Position numbers and translations under genes: made by a program. Shown piece by piece: positions 22,721 through 35,800 of a DNA stretch of 64,000 nt. The notes under the pieces were generated by a model that saw only the letters and a program-made list of their open reading frames with translations, made no database searches and was not told the DNA's origin. The stretch comes from Cryptomeria japonica (Eukaryota > Streptophyta > Pinopsida > Cupressales > Cupressaceae): NCBI RefSeq assembly GCF_030272615.1, contig NC_081408.1, positions 200,470,341 through 200,534,340 on the forward strand, in the 5' to 3' direction. Every line of letters starts with the position of its first letter. The first letter of the stretch is position 1.

Positions 22721-23610
22721 CCTTCATTACACATTGGCCTTTTTAGCAATGGGCCTTTGATCTCATTGGTAAAATATATCCTGGATCATCCAATGGACAC
22801 AAGTTTATCATAATTACCACTGAGTACTTCACTAAGTAGGTAGAGGTGTTTCTGCTCATCAAATAAATTCGTAAATAGGTAGCTCTGTTCATCCTTAATT
22901 ATATCATTTGCAGGTATGGGATACATTCATCCATCATGACTGACAATGGAGGACAATTCAAGAATAAAGATCTAGATGAGCTCTATGAGAAATTTAAAAT
23001 TAAACAACACTGGTCACCCCTATATTACTCTCAAGGTAATGGACAAGCTGAGGCATCTAACAAAAACCTGCTGACTATCTTACATAGAACAATGAACAAA
23101 TCTAGGAAGGATTGGCATCTGCAGCTCAATCCTGCATTATGGGCTTATAGAACAAGTATTAGAACACCTGCTAGGGCTACACCTTTTTCTTTGGTGTATG
23201 GGTCTGAAGTAGTATTACCTATTGAAGTGGAATGACCATCTCTAAGAGTTTCTTTGCAAGGTCTTGTTACTAATAAAGACCATAGAATATCTAGATTGCG
23301 AGAACTCAAATCGCTGGATGAACGTCAGCAAGTGGCATTTCATCAGCTGAGAGTGTATCAAAAGAGAATGTCCAGAGGATATAACAAGATAGTTCAACAA
23401 TGAGAATTTCAAGTTGGTGGCCTAATTTTGAGAGAAAATCGTAAAAGTCAATAGTTTCGAGACAACAAAGGGAATTTTAAACCCAACTGGCCAGGTCCCT
23501 ACATTGTTACTGCAATCTTTGGCTCTGGTGCCTATCATATCTCAACATCAGAAGGAGAACAACTCCATGAACTGATTAACATCATCCATTTGAAGAAATT
23601 CTTTACTTAG
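22721..23610 (+). pseudogene. Ty3/gypsy integrase C-terminal portion (element C)
   Basis: One frame carries a decayed integrase of Tat/Athila type: WPF then a stop then QWAFDLIGK (first catalytic Asp), FIIITTEYFTK, SIMTDNGGQFKN (second Asp), YYSQGNGQAEASNKNLL (catalytic Glu), WAYRTSIRTPARATPFSLVYG, then a C-terminal part with NWPGPYIVTAIFGSGAYHIS, ending in TAG at 23608. Stops interrupt it at about six sites (for example 22744 and 22837), several where Trp or Gln is expected. The N-terminal zinc-binding part and the rest of pol are missing because A is inserted at 22721; they should lie left of the window. Confidence 0.85.
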
Positions 23611-25168
23611 CATTCTCTGCTCCAGCAACCTGTATAGCTGAAAAATGTCCTAAAAAATAATCATAAAAATCAGAAAAAGTCTTAAAAAAAATATTTAAAA
23701 AATCATAAAAATCAGAAAAAGCTAAAAAAAAGGGAAAAAGAAAAAAGAAAAAAAAGGAAAAAGATAGAAAATGCCTTGGTGAAAATCTGGGAAACATGAA
23801 CCTTGGTAAAAAAACAAGAAGATCTTTACCAAGTAGGTGAAAACCTAGCAAACAGGCGCCTCTTGTACTCAAGTGCTCCATCTATCAATGCAACGTTGGC
23901 ATTTCCTACTTTCCAGCATCTTTGATTTCACTTGTACATATATTTTAGTCACTTTTGTGACATCCTGGTTCATTGGAACCATCATGGCTTGAAACTAATT
24001 AATGTCCTAATCTTAGGTTATCAACAAAGCACATTACATGTCCTAAACAGTATACACCAAGTCAACTTTACGTCAGTGAAACCCGATCATCCACTCTGAG
24101 TCAGTCACCTATCTCCTAACTACTGAAGAGTTTTATCACTAAGTACACAAGCAAAACAACATTACTGAAAACAATCACTAAACATTTTGAGATATGCATG
24201 AAATATTTCTTTCTGTGTTGTCTTTTATATTGGTTTTCGATTATTATTCCCTCTGAGTAACTCAAGGAAGTCTATCTTGACTAAGAGGAGCAAGGATTAG
24301 GGGTATAATATTTTCTTTGTTTTCTTCTTGTAGGAATGATTCCGATAATCTGGAAACGTCTAATTAGCTGGGTGTCTATGATAAGTGCTTTCACATTAAG
24401 GTGAAATCACCACACATACCTCAACTCTGCTTATTTGTATGCTACAAGGAGGTTCACATCATTTCATTGTCTGTTTTGAGGGAATTTCTTTATCATGCAA
24501 TCCGGGTCCCTATGAAATCTATCCAAGGATATGAATGAAAAAAGGTTCATTGTGGACAAGATAATTAGTATTGCACATGAAAAGAAAGGAACTCTAATAT
24601 GCCTGCTATGTTTTTTAATGCTCAGTGATGAAACTTAAGCATTTCAAAACCAGTGACTAGGTTTAGGTTGCATTTCATTTTACATCTCATTTTGCATTTC
24701 ATTCTGCATTTTGTGAATTTAGAGTGATTTCGGTATGGTAACAATGATCTCTTGTGTATTGAGATGTTAGCTGCAAACATAAGAATTTTATATAGATTCA
24801 TTCATTTCATTATCACTCATTCGCATTCATATTAAAAAATAAACAAAATCACATCACTCATTACTCATTTTCATCATTATTTTCACATGAAAAGAAACAA
24901 AAAAATAAACATCCATATTCATTTGCATTACATCCATACTGAAAAGATATGCATACATATAGAATAAAGCATATAGATAGACATCTCATAATTGATCGAC
25001 ACAAGTACAATGAAGTCAAATTAAGGTCTTGTATATATAACGATAAAGTCTCAGGGTACAAAATTATGTCAACTGACATATACAAACTCCAATAGGAGTA
25101 AGAATTGTATGGGCTACAAAAAATGGGTGTGTCTACAAAAACATCTAAGAGCTATACAAAAAAAAAAT
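23611..25168 (+). other. Non-coding spacer of element C, purine-rich then AT-rich
   Basis: Follows the integrase stop. An A/G-rich low-complexity block (about 23640-23780) is followed by sequence with no credible frame. In Tat-lineage elements, the region between pol and the 3' LTR is long and holds extra antisense frames, as here. Confidence 0.5.
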
Positions 25169-27503
25169 CTAGCTCTCTACTTCTTCATCGCCAGGTGGTT
25201 GAGGAGGTGGAGCTTGCTGATCAAGATCCTGAAGAGGTGCTCGACCTCCCTTAGACCGTACCATGTACTATGAGTAGGGTACAACTTGCTGCGCTACTGG
25301 AACCGCTACGCTATATATTGCAACATAGTAGGCTGCCCAACTCATCTGATGGAGTGCCTCCTGCCGCAAAGGATCTTTCTCTACCCTCATCTTTGTTAGT
25401 TGTCGGTCTCACTCTACTAGCTGACTCTGTGCCACTATCAACTGTGATTGTAGACATGCCAAATATGCTCTCATTGACCATGCTGCATCTGCCCCCTACT
25501 CCATTGTTGCCTCCATCTCCACCTCTGGCTCCACCCTACTCATCTCTCCTCTATCTTAGCTATCTGGTAGCTACTCTCTCCTCTCCTCCACCCTCCATCA
25601 TCTTAGCTCCACCCAATCTCAAGCCAATAGCCCCTAGGGATCCACCCTCTCCTCTCTACTGCGGCCTACCACCAGCTGGAACCCTGCTACTACTAGTGCC
25701 ATGATCATAACCTGTCCACCTCAGATTCTTGGCTCTTTGTCCCTACCCATGTCCCTATCCCTGTCCATGCATGGGGGCATCATCCTCAACCTCCTCTATA
25801 TGAAGTTCCTTCTCTGCTATATTAGTAAATCTCAGGAAAGGGTGTTGCTGGAACCAATCCTTATATTAAGGAAATATCCTCGCATCTACAATATCCTCTA
25901 TTTTAATCCCATCTCAACCATTGTAACCTAGTTAGCTCCTGCATGCCTAGGGTGTATGATAGCCTCGATGTCCATCCCTTTCTCTCCTCATCTGCATAAC
26001 GCGTGTATGCAGTAAACTCCTATGAGATCTCCTGAGGTCTACCATACTGCCTCATCACTTGAGTAACAACAAACCACTCAACCACTAGGACTGATCTTCC
26101 TATGAGAGGTTGGGTCATGAATAGGTCCCTACAAATAGCTCTCCAATCATACCAAGTCTCAAGACCCCTGTACGGTCTCTATATCATAGCTACCAAGTCA
26201 TACAACTATCATCTCCAATAATTTGTCTTGCCCAGATGGGGCTGAGTAATGTATCCAACATATCTGTAAATAATGGGTTGTTGTGGATCTCTGACATCAT
26301 CCATAATTGGTCTGTAAACTAGGAGGTGCTCGGAAGCCCATACCAGTAATATCAAAACACCTGTAGCAATACTCTTCCCCTCTTGGTAGACAATCTCATG
26401 CATCTCACGATACATTAGTGCTAGAATACAATTACCCCATCCTAATCTTTGGGGGTGCTCCACAAGCCTCTCTAGAATCTTGCCCTAGCCACATAAGAAA
26501 CCCTATTGTCCCCTATCTAGAATAAGGAAACAATTGATAAACCCTGCTAGGATGCATGCCAGTGGAAACTGCTCACTGTACCTGGCCATCATGTCATCCC
26601 AACTGATAGCCCACATAAGAATGTTTGCATCATGGAATACCTGCCTCAAAGCTAATAGGCCAAGATGTTGTGCTGAATCATAATCCATCTTATCTCTAGC
26701 AAATGGAATCTAGAGAATCCTATATACATCCTTGGGAGTGATAGTCATCTCCCCAAATGGCAAATAAAATGAGTTATGCTCAGAATGGTATCTCTCTACA
26801 AGTGCAATGAGCATCTCGTGATTCACATCGATATCTGGCATCTGTAAAAGGTGATTCAATCCACATAAATCAATATGTGCTATGTCTATATCAAATAAAT
26901 CATGAACTAATGTCATGGTCGGTGGATAGACACATCTGAAAAGAACATGAGGTAGTTGAACCTGCAAGAATAAAACAACAAATCATCAGAAAACATTTCA
27001 AATCATTCTATAAGAGAAGTACAACATCATGTAAACCCAACAATATCGATTGCAAAATCAAATTTTTAAGTTTGCACCCTCCAAAATGCTCATTGTTTCT
27101 TAAATGACATAACACAATAGAGGTAGAAACTCGTATGATTTAGGATTGGGCATAGGATGACAAAATAGTCTGATAGTACACAAGACAAGCCCTAGGATGA
27201 CAAAATGGTCTGTTAAACATACTCTCATACGATACAAGGGTATATTTGAGACGACAAAACTAGTCAACTTAAATGACACAAGAAATTATACTAGTTTTTC
27301 ATATGAGATAGGATTTTGTCTCGCACAAAAAATTGACAAAGCCTAACTTTTACATGCCTAAAAATTCAAAAAATCAACAAAAATATTCAAAAATGAAATG
27401 ATTAAGAGGCTTAAGATTGGACACTTACTATCGGCTCATAGTTTCAAGGTCGGTTATTTCATCTCTAGTGCTTGAATTGATGCTTCTGTGTGGGAACCAC
27501 CAT
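25169..27503 (-). pseudogene. Antisense plant-mobile-domain (PMD) frame of element C, spliced
   Basis: On the strand opposite to C's integrase, one frame runs 26961-26209 with stops only. It shows PMD motifs: LVERYHSEHNSFYLPFGEMT, ISWDDMMARY, GWGNCILALMYREMHEIVY, GKSIATGV, DDVRDPQQPIIYRYVGY, TQPHLGKTNYW. It then decays, with at least one frameshift, into a Pro-rich tail with a TAG at 25171-25169. The frame opens without ATG at a strong 3' splice site (pyrimidine-rich, then TTGCAG, intron end 26962). A donor GTAAGTG (27428-27422) follows a 25-codon ATG frame (27503-27429) that ends in the matching phase, so a 467-bp intron is inferred. PMD genes are known as host genes and as extra frames of Ty3/gypsy elements; the C function is unknown. 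Confidence 0.7.
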
Positions 27504-28009
27504 TTTTCTTCGCATAAGGTTTTTCAGATTTTAAACTTGGAGAGGTCAAAATGAATCAAAAATGACACTTTTACCCCTTATATAGATAAAACCCTAATTT
27601 TTCAACTTGCTCTGATAGACATGAAAATTGTACCCTTAGCTTGATTCCATTTTTGGGATCGAAATTGAAATTCGAGATCATTCTCCTATTCAATTTCACA
27701 AAATTTGAACCACTTAGCACTTTTCATCAAAAGCTCATTCTTTCTTCAATTTGTGCTCAATTTCACATCAATCATTTCCAAATCTTCAAATATTCCTCTA
27801 AATCATTTTTTGTGCTAAAAAAAAAATCATTGCTAAACAATTGCCTAAAATCGTGTACCCTTCCTATCTTTGATTTTTCTCCTGAGGGGGCATCCTCATG
27901 ACCTTATGACCTCACATCTTCAAAGTTGAGAAAATTCTCAAATCTTCATCAAAAGTTGAGCAAAAAAAAAATCTTTTCAACTAAAGAAAATCAAATTCTT
28001 ATTGCTAAG
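27504..28009. other. Non-coding part of element C
   Basis: AT-rich sequence between the PMD start and the repeat block. The one 86-codon frame (27641-27901) looks like nothing I recognise. It could hold the promoter of the antisense PMD transcript. Confidence 0.4.
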
Positions 28010-28560
28010 GGACATCACAGCTTCATCACTTCATATCAAGTTGAGATCTATCAATCATATGAATCGAATCAATCACTAGGGGCATATTAGTTTCATTGCT
28101 TCAAATCAAGTTGATATTTGTCTTCATTTGAATCAGTCTTTTAACGTTAATCAGTTTCAGTGCTTTTCATCAAGTTGATTATTCATTTAAACTCAATCAA
28201 AATTTTAAAGAGTATCTTTGATCACACACTCAATCTAAGCAGGTGTTCAATTTCGTCACTTCAAATCAAGCTGGACAGTTTATCTTCACTCATTGTGTCC
28301 TGATCCATCAAGTTCAAGATCGATTTTATCTTCACTCACTGTGTCTAGTTCAATCAAGTTCTAGATCAGTAAGATCCGCTTCTTGATCAATCAAGTTCAA
28401 GTTTGGTATATTTTCTCTCTATCGGTCCTAGTTCAATCAAGTTCAAGATCGGTATTGCTTTAATCAACTCTATTCAGCTTCATCGCTTCAAATCAAGATA
28501 AACACCTTGCTCTTCATCTAGTTCGTGATCAATCAAGTTCAGAACTAGTATCTCCTGGAC
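28010..28560 (+). repeat. Degenerate tandem repeats in the 3' UTR of element C
   Basis: About ten imperfect units of 40-80 bases share phrases such as TTCATCGCTTCAAATCAAGTTGA and CAATCAAGTTCAAGATCGGT (lengths vary). They lie just before the polypurine tract. Tandem arrays in this place are known for Tat/Ogre-lineage elements, where the 3' UTR is hypervariable. Confidence 0.65.
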
Positions 28561-28603
28561 ATCAACATATTCTTTGAACCAACGCACTGCTCGCACATTA
28601 ATT

Positions 28604-28617
28604 CAAAGAGGGGCAAA
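28604..28617 (+). other. Polypurine tract of element C
   Basis: CAAAGAGGGGCAAA directly precedes the LTR start TGTAATACCC. It is the usual primer site for plus-strand synthesis and is typical of gypsy elements. Confidence 0.75.
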
Positions 28618-29736
28618 TGTAATACCCTAAAAATGGTCACCTAAACCATGGGTCACTAATCTTGACAACATCACCAAGGTCCTAACCAAAGGCAATTAAA
28701 TCAATCTTGAGCTAATTAATTAATTCTTCAATCATCAAATATTATAGGAAAAATCAATTACTCTATATTAATTAAATATTTATTTAATTAGTTGAATTGC
28801 TCCAAGAAAATCAATTTGATCAATTATTCTATTTAATTTATTAAATATCCTAGCATATTTAATTAATTAGTAAATTTACCATTTAATCATGCAAAAAAGG
28901 AATTAATTTATTACAAAAGAAGAATTAATTACAAATCAAGAGTTAAATTGAAAATAGAATAAAATAATTGAATTGAGAGAAATCAAACTTGAGATATTTT
29001 TCTAAATTGAAATCAGAAAACCAATTAAAAGGGATTTAATCATTCTCTAAAATTGGAACTCAAAGCTTTTAAGAAAAAGAAGTTCAATTGCATTGAAAAC
29101 ACTCTTTTCTTGAATAAATTAAAGATATTGCATGAAATTACCTATTTTTATCTCAAGTGCATGGAATGAATTAATTCTATCACTAATCCAAACTCAAACT
29201 TCTTTTTTGAATGCATTTCAATTAAACTATAATTGGAATCTATCTCATGGTTAACTGAATCTGATTTGTCAATTGTTTCAATTAATCCTAAATTGTGCTT
29301 TTTCTTTATCTCTCTTGTGATTCTCTATAAATTTAGCTTTGAGCTCTCATTCAAAACACCCTGGAGATTTGTTATTATACACTTTTTTTCTCTAGAGTCA
29401 TTGAAGATATTTCTTTCTTTTTGAGATTATTACATCTTAGTTTAATTTCTTTTTGCATATTCCATATTGCTTGAATATTTCATCCATCTTGCATCCATTT
29501 AGCTTAATCTCATGCTCACATAGATTAAATCCTTCATCTTGGTGTAGTCTAGTCACTGGTATTGCTTATACAAATGTGAGAGAAATCTTATACTCACATC
29601 TTTTATAAGGAAATTAGTCGATTTGTAATGGTTTTAATACTCATGCTTATATTTGTCTCACCATACATGTAATGACTTAATTGAAGTGTTGTGTCTTACA
29701 GCTTGCAGATTCTTATTCCACTTTTTAAAACACACA
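28618..29736 (+). repeat. Element C 3' LTR
   Basis: Begins TGTAATACCC after the polypurine tract. The right end is set at AACACACA (29736) because copia coding of element D resumes at once on the minus strand (29737). Length 1119 bases. CTTGC (29737-29741) would be the TSD; the other copy is outside the window. It is AT-rich with no genes. Confidence 0.65.
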
Positions 29737-31089
29737 CTTGCAAGTATCTAGAAATCCTTTTCACCACCATCTTATGATTTTCTCTGGGATCACTCTAAAA
29801 TCTTAAAACAATACAAACAACATTCATAATGTCAGACCTAGTCTGAGTCAAATAAAGTAGACCTCCAATCATAGATTTGAATCTTGTAGGATTTACCAGT
29901 GTTGAAACATCTTTTCTTGTCAATTTATCACTTGTAACCATAGGAGTACTTACCAGTTTAGAATCTCTCATACCAAATTCCTTCAACAATTCCTTATCAT
30001 ATTCAGTTTGATAGAAAAAATGCCCTTATTAGTCTGAATAATCTACAAACTTATGAAGAATTTCATCTCACCAATCATAGACATCTCAAATTCTTTCTCT
30101 ATATTCTAAGACAATTCTATGCATAATTTATCTTCACCTCCAAAAATAATGTCATCAACAAATACTTCAGCAATTAGTGTATCATCATCAGTGATTTTAT
30201 AATATAAATTACTATCAGCACTGCCCTTAGTAAAGCCAAGCCTCAAAAGATATTTATCCAACCTTGCATACCAAGCTCTAGGTGCTTGTTTCAATCCATA
30301 TAAATCTTTCCTTAACTTGCAAACCATATTTGTATCATTTGATAGTGAAAAACTATTAGGTTGGTCAATATAAACTTTTTCATCAAGATCCCCATTCAAG
30401 AATGCACATTTAACATCCTTATGATAAACCTTGTATTTTTTATAAGTAGCATAGGCAAGAAATAATCTTATAGCTTCAATCCTAGCTATAGGTACAAAAG
30501 TCTCTCCATAATCAATTCCTTCCTTTTGAGAATATCCTTTACAAACCAATCTTGCCTTATTCCTCATGACTTGACCATCATCATTCAATTTATTCCTAAA
30601 AACCCATTTAGTTCCAATAACATTTTTATTTTTAAGTTGGGGAACCAATGTCCATGTGTTATTTTTCTCAATCTGATCTAATTCTTCTTCCATAGCTTTT
30701 AACCAATGTTCATCTTTACATGTCTCAATTACTAATACCGATTCAACTTTTAAAATTAAACATACCCCATTATTTTCCATTTTTCTTCTTGTCATCACTT
30801 ATTACCATTGATCTAATCTTCTAAATGATTCAATCTCACATACCTAGGAGTCTTTTGACTTTCTATTCCTCTTCCCTGTTCTTCAGTTACTATAGAATTC
30901 TCTAATACTACTAGAGTAACTAGTTCAACACTCTATTCTGATAAAGGTGATATCGGTTCAGATATATTCATTTCCACTGTCGGTTCCTTCTCATAAACTT
31001 TGATTTGACTTTTGTTCAGCTCATCTACTTTGACATTAGCACTCTCTACAATTATTTGCAATCTCTTGTTATAACATCTATATGGTTTG
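29737..31089 (-). pseudogene. pol: Copia integrase tail and reverse transcriptase (element D)
   Basis: The 230-codon frame 30798-30106 holds the classic copia RT: WLKAMEEELDQIEKNNTWTL, GTKWVFRNKL, ARLVCKGYSQKEGIDYGETF, HKDVKCAFLNGDLDEKVYI, LRKDLYGLKQAPRAWY, and VFVDDIIFGG with the catalytic Asp pair. The frame 29989-29795 continues with FGMRDSKLVSTPM and SMIGGLLYLTQTRSDI. After a frameshift, coding continues to KRISRYLQ at 29737, where element C begins. Several indels and stops separate the parts. The upstream part (31089-30799) is the variable linker between integrase and RT. Confidence 0.88.
31073..31089. repeat. LINE TSD, left copy
   Basis: AACATCTATATGGTTTG, 17 bases, repeated perfectly at 39138-39154. 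Removing the LINE and one copy rejoins the integrase reading frame of element D. Confidence 0.92.
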
Positions 31090-31101
31090 GGAAGGAGAAT
31101 C

Positions 31102-32851
31102 ATGGGAGGAGCGGGAGCGGGAGTGGGAGCGGGAGCTCAAAATTCAAATTTCCAGCAAGGCGGGAACCCTGGTTCCAATGGTGAGAGAGGCTAGATCAAT
31201 GGCGCTGGTCCTATTGATGATAAGGACAAGCCCTCAGACTTCCTAGTTCCTATTGCTGACTCACAGTCTTATGGTACTCTATTTGCCATGACAGGGGATT
31301 CTTTTGGGCATCTGGGGGAAGGGTCCAATGGGGGGCCCATGCAACTAGTTGACCTCATGGATAACGGGAGGGAGGGGAAAAAATGGTCTTCCCTTTTTGG
31401 AACTAGACCAACTAGTAAATCCTCCCTTCCTCCTATTAAGAACATTTTTGACCCTTCTGGTGGTAAGTTTGCTATCTCCAACCTTGACTAGGTTCTAGAC
31501 CATAATATCAACAGTATGTCGAATTTCTTGGTAGGAAAATTTATGGGTCCGGGCCCAAACATTGAAGTTGTTAGGGCCTTTGTTAATCAAAAATGGGCCC
31601 TTAAAGGAAATGTTGAGGTCTCAACACTACCCAAAGGTCTTCTGTCTTTCTCTTTTTCATGTGAAGAAGATAAGGTTAAGATCTTGTGCAGGAGTCCCTA
31701 GATGGTGGGAAAGATAGCCCTGGTTCTAAGAAAATGGCATCCAAAATTGAACATGAACGATTCTCTTCTAGCGTAGGTTCTAGTTTGGATAAAACTCCCA
31801 AGATTGCCTCTTGAGTATTGAGAGAAAGCATCTTCTCTGGAATAGCAAGTTCTTTTGGTGAGCTGCTCTCTATAGACCCAGTCACTACCTCAAAAAGAAG
31901 ATTAGCCCATGCAAGGTTTTGTGTTGGAGTAGCCCCTGAGGCAAATATGTCGGAACAAATTGATCTAATTTCAAAAATGGGAACTTGGAAGCAACATATA
32001 GAATATGAAACTATTCCTTTTGCATGTTTCCACTATAAAAAGGTAGGTCATTGGGCAAAATCTTGCCCAAAAAAGCAAAAGGCGGAGCCTAATCAGTTAA
32101 AACCTTAGATTGAAAGTCAGAATGTGCCAGAGAAATGAGTGTGGCAAGTTAAAAACATAGAAAATAAGGAAGAAAATTCCAATCGCTTTTCTCCTTTGGG
32201 GGAACAGAAGGAAGCCTCAAACTCTATCTTCAGCCCCACGGTATAGGAAGCAGATAGAAATGAAACAACCAAAGCTAGTCCCATAAAAACAACTCAGAAA
32301 AAGGATTTGAATGATCAAAATGATCCTCTAAATGCAAAAGATGAAGTGGTTGATGACACATATGAAAACAAGGCAGTGGAAGCTAGAGACTACCATTCTA
32401 AGGAAGGCGAGATCCCAGATCCACAAGTTGAAAGGACAGACTCTTCGGTAGCAATACCTAGTTCTGAAATGCAAGAAGCCCAAAAGTGTGCAATTTTGGG
32501 ATTGAGTCTTTCAGATTTGGATCAGAACTCAAGAACAACAAACATTATTTCAACTAAGTCCAGAACTCCTAAATGGGGTAATGAAGATGAAATTTCAAAA
32601 TCCTCATCAATCCGGAAGTGGCTCTTGTGTCAAAAACGGAATGGAAACAGCCTAAACACAGGAGTAAGAAAGTAGCAACACCCTCGACATCCCCGATTAG
32701 GAAATCCAGTAGAATAGCTCAAGTTGATGTGGGATACATCTCCTCTTCCCCAAGACAACCCTCTAACCACAAAGTTAGAGATATGGAGGCTAGCAAGAAC
32801 ATAGCAGATGGAACTCAAAAGACTCTCAAGGAGCTGGGAATTGGTAAGTAG
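31102..32851 (+). pseudogene. LINE ORF1: DUF4283-type RNA-binding protein
   Basis: About 583 codons. A Gly-rich start made of GGGAGC repeats leads to a DUF4283-type region (from about 31516: NFLVGKFMGPGPNIEVVRAF, WALKGNVEV, LLSFSFSCEEDKVKIL). This is followed by a zinc knuckle near 32020-32065 (ACFHYKKVGHWAKSC) whose second Cys is Tyr. A charged C-terminal part ends in a basic stretch and TAG at 32849. Stops at 31192, 31489 and 31699, and frameshifts near 31805 and 32615, break it. In plant L1 elements this protein coats element RNA. The stop lies two bases before the ORF2 ATG, so ORF2 would need reinitiation or termination-coupled translation. Confidence 0.8.
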
Positions 32852-32853
32852 CT

Positions 32854-35800
32854 ATGAAGATAATTTCTTGGAACATAAGGGGTCTAAACAATCCCCATAA
32901 ACATGATATTATTAGGAATATGATAAGAGATAGCAATCCTGACATTTTTCTTATTCAAGAAACCAAAATGAGTAGAGAAAAAGTTGAATCTTTGAAGTTC
33001 TTCAAAAATGGTAATATTAGTGGGGCAAGTTCTGAGGGTGCTTCTGGAGGCATTGCAACCATCTGGAATCTCAACACTGTTAAAAGCCAGGTCATTATTC
33101 AGGAAAGTAATTTTTCTTGTATTAAATTTGAGCATCTTAAAGATGGCTTTTCATGGGTTCTCACAAACATTTATGCTCCTAATACCTTAAAGGCTAGAAA
33201 CTCTTTTTGGAAAAGGATTAGACAGGCTAGGGAAAGTTTCAAAAATCTAAGCTGGATTATTATGGGGGATTTCAATACGCCTTTGAAAGAGGAGGAAAAA
33301 TTTATAGGCAGTCCTCCTCAGCTAGAAATTAGGATGGCCCTTATGGATTTTATTTATTCCTTAGCTCTTAATGATTTGGAGATACAGGGTTGTAATTTCA
33401 CTTGGACTAATAGAAGAAATGGTAATGAAATTATTCAAGTGCGCCTTGACCGAGCTCTAATTTCTGATGATTGGTACAGTTAGTATTTATGTTCTTTGTC
33501 TGCACATATTTGGGTTGGTTCCAATCACTTTCCAATCACTTTCAATGTTGATCTGATCAATAGAAGAAAAAGCTATCCCTTTAGATTTGAAAAAATGTGG
33601 ACTCTTCACCTCGACATTAAAAAATATATTCAAAAATGGTGGAGTATCCAAGTTGAGGGAATGACAATGTTCAAAGTTGTTAAGAAGCTCAAAAGTGTGA
33701 AGGAAAACATTCGAATCTGGAATAAGAACAACTTTGGGAATATATTTGAGGCTAAGAGTAAAATTCAGGAAAACCTTAAAGAAATACAAGACCAGATCCA
33801 TAAGGATGGTTTCAGTACTGTTTCTATTGCTGAGGAGAATGAGATTCTTAAGAAATACCATGACATTATTGCTAAAGAGGAAATATTCTGGAAGTAGAGA
33901 TCGAGATGCATGTGGCTAAAAGGAGACAGGAATACAAAATTCTTCCATATGTCAGCCATCAAACATAAAGCAGCCAACAGGATTAACAAGTTAGTTGTGG
34001 ACAGTGGGGAGTTGGTCAAGGAAGATGAAATCAGGAATGAAGCTAAGAGGTATTTCTCGAACCTCCTAATGAGGGATCAAAGTCTGGATGTTGAAGCTCA
34101 GTCCTCTTTTCTCTAGAACATTCTCATCTCATTGATGCCCAAAGTAATGTATTTCTCTCTTCCATTCCTTCCACCTTAGAAATTAAAAATGTTGTTTTCT
34201 CCTTTGATGGAAACAAAGCTCCTAGTCCTGATGGTTTCCCAATGCTCTTTTTTCATGAGTTTTGGGACATTATCGGGATTGATGTTGCTAATGGGGTTAA
34301 GGAATTCTTTGGGGCTAGAAAACTCTTGAAAGAAATCAATGGTACTTTTATTGCTCTCATCCCCAAGACTCAAGGTGCCGACTCTTTGGATAAGTTCAGA
34401 CCTATTAGCCTCTACAATTCCTTTTGCAAGATCATATCTAAGGTCCTGACTTCTAGACTCTTGTCTATTCTCGTGGCTTTAATTAAACACCAGCAGAATG
34501 GGTTTGTTCCTAGAAGACAAATTCTTGATTCCATTATTACTGTTCATGAGAATATTCACTCTCTTGATAAAGCAAAGAAGCAGGGCCTCATCCTTAAGCT
34601 CGACCTCTCCAAAGCCTATGACAGGGTTGACTGGTCTCTTCTTTAGAAAGTTCTCTCTTCCTTTGGGTTTTCCCCAAGAGTTGTGGATCTTTTCTCCCAT
34701 CTTACTACTTATGCGTCCTTTGCTATTCTTTTCAATGGTTCTCCTTCAACCTTTTTCCAAGCTTCAAGAGGTCTTAGGCAAGGAGATCCTATCTCCTCCA
34801 TCCTTTTCATTATTTTGGTAGAATGCTTTGGTTGGACCATGGAAAACTTGGTACAGATAGGATCCTTTAAGGGCCTCAAACCTTCTTCTGTTGACCTTAT
34901 TTGTTCACACCAGTAGATTGTTGATGATACAATAATTATGGGGGAATCAAGCATCTCAGAAGCTAAAGTTCTAAAGAGTACTTTGTGTAAATATGCTTCT
35001 GCTACGGGGCAGCTTATTAACTAGGCCAAAAGTGATGTCTTTTTCATTAATACCCCGGAGAGAAGACAACAAAGGATCAGTAGAATTCTGGAATGTAAGA
35101 TTGCTGACCTTCCTGCTACCTACCTTGGTCTCCCCATGGGGATGGCCCCTCCTGACTCCTATTGGAGTTTGCTAGTAGATAAATTTCACAAAAAACTTGC
35201 AGGTTGAAAAGGGGCTCTCTTAAGTCAAGCTGGTAAGCTCCTTCTCCTTAAGGCTACTCTCCAAAGTATCCCCATTTATGCTCTGAGCTTATTCAGAATT
35301 CTAGTCAAGTATGCTGAAGCTATTGAGAAAATTCAAAGAAGATTCCTATGGTCTGAGGTTGAGGAAAAGCAAAGAATGCCCTTGGTGGCATGGGATCAGG
35401 TCTACAAGCCAAAAAGCAAAGGTGGTCTGGGGCTCAAGAGGATTCACACTTTAAATGAAACTCTCTTGTCTAAAAAAGCTTGGAGATGGTTTCACTCTGA
35501 TTTTGAATGGTGCAAAATTTGGAGAAGTAAGTATTCTCTTTTGTCATCTTCTCTTTCTTCTTTTCTTAATTCGGATATCAGCATAAATGGATCACATATC
35601 TGGAACCATGTTTCTAAATGTAAAGATGTGATTGCTAAAGGGGTGACATGGAAACTTGGAAATGGTAGAAAAGTTAGATTCTAGGAGGATCCCTGGCTTT
35701 TTGACAAACCCCTTATGGATTTCTATGAGTGGGCTTCCCATGCCCCCTCTTGTATTAGCTCTTTTGGTACCTTAGTGGTAGATTACTAGAATGGGAACAA

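Noticed and set aside
25270-25704. 144-codon Pro/Leu-rich plus-strand frame
   Set aside because: It is the shadow of the minus-strand PMD tail, whose motifs are clear.
28010-28560. CRISPR-like array of short repeats
   Set aside because: Units are degenerate with no unique regular spacers; the context is a plant retroelement 3' UTR.
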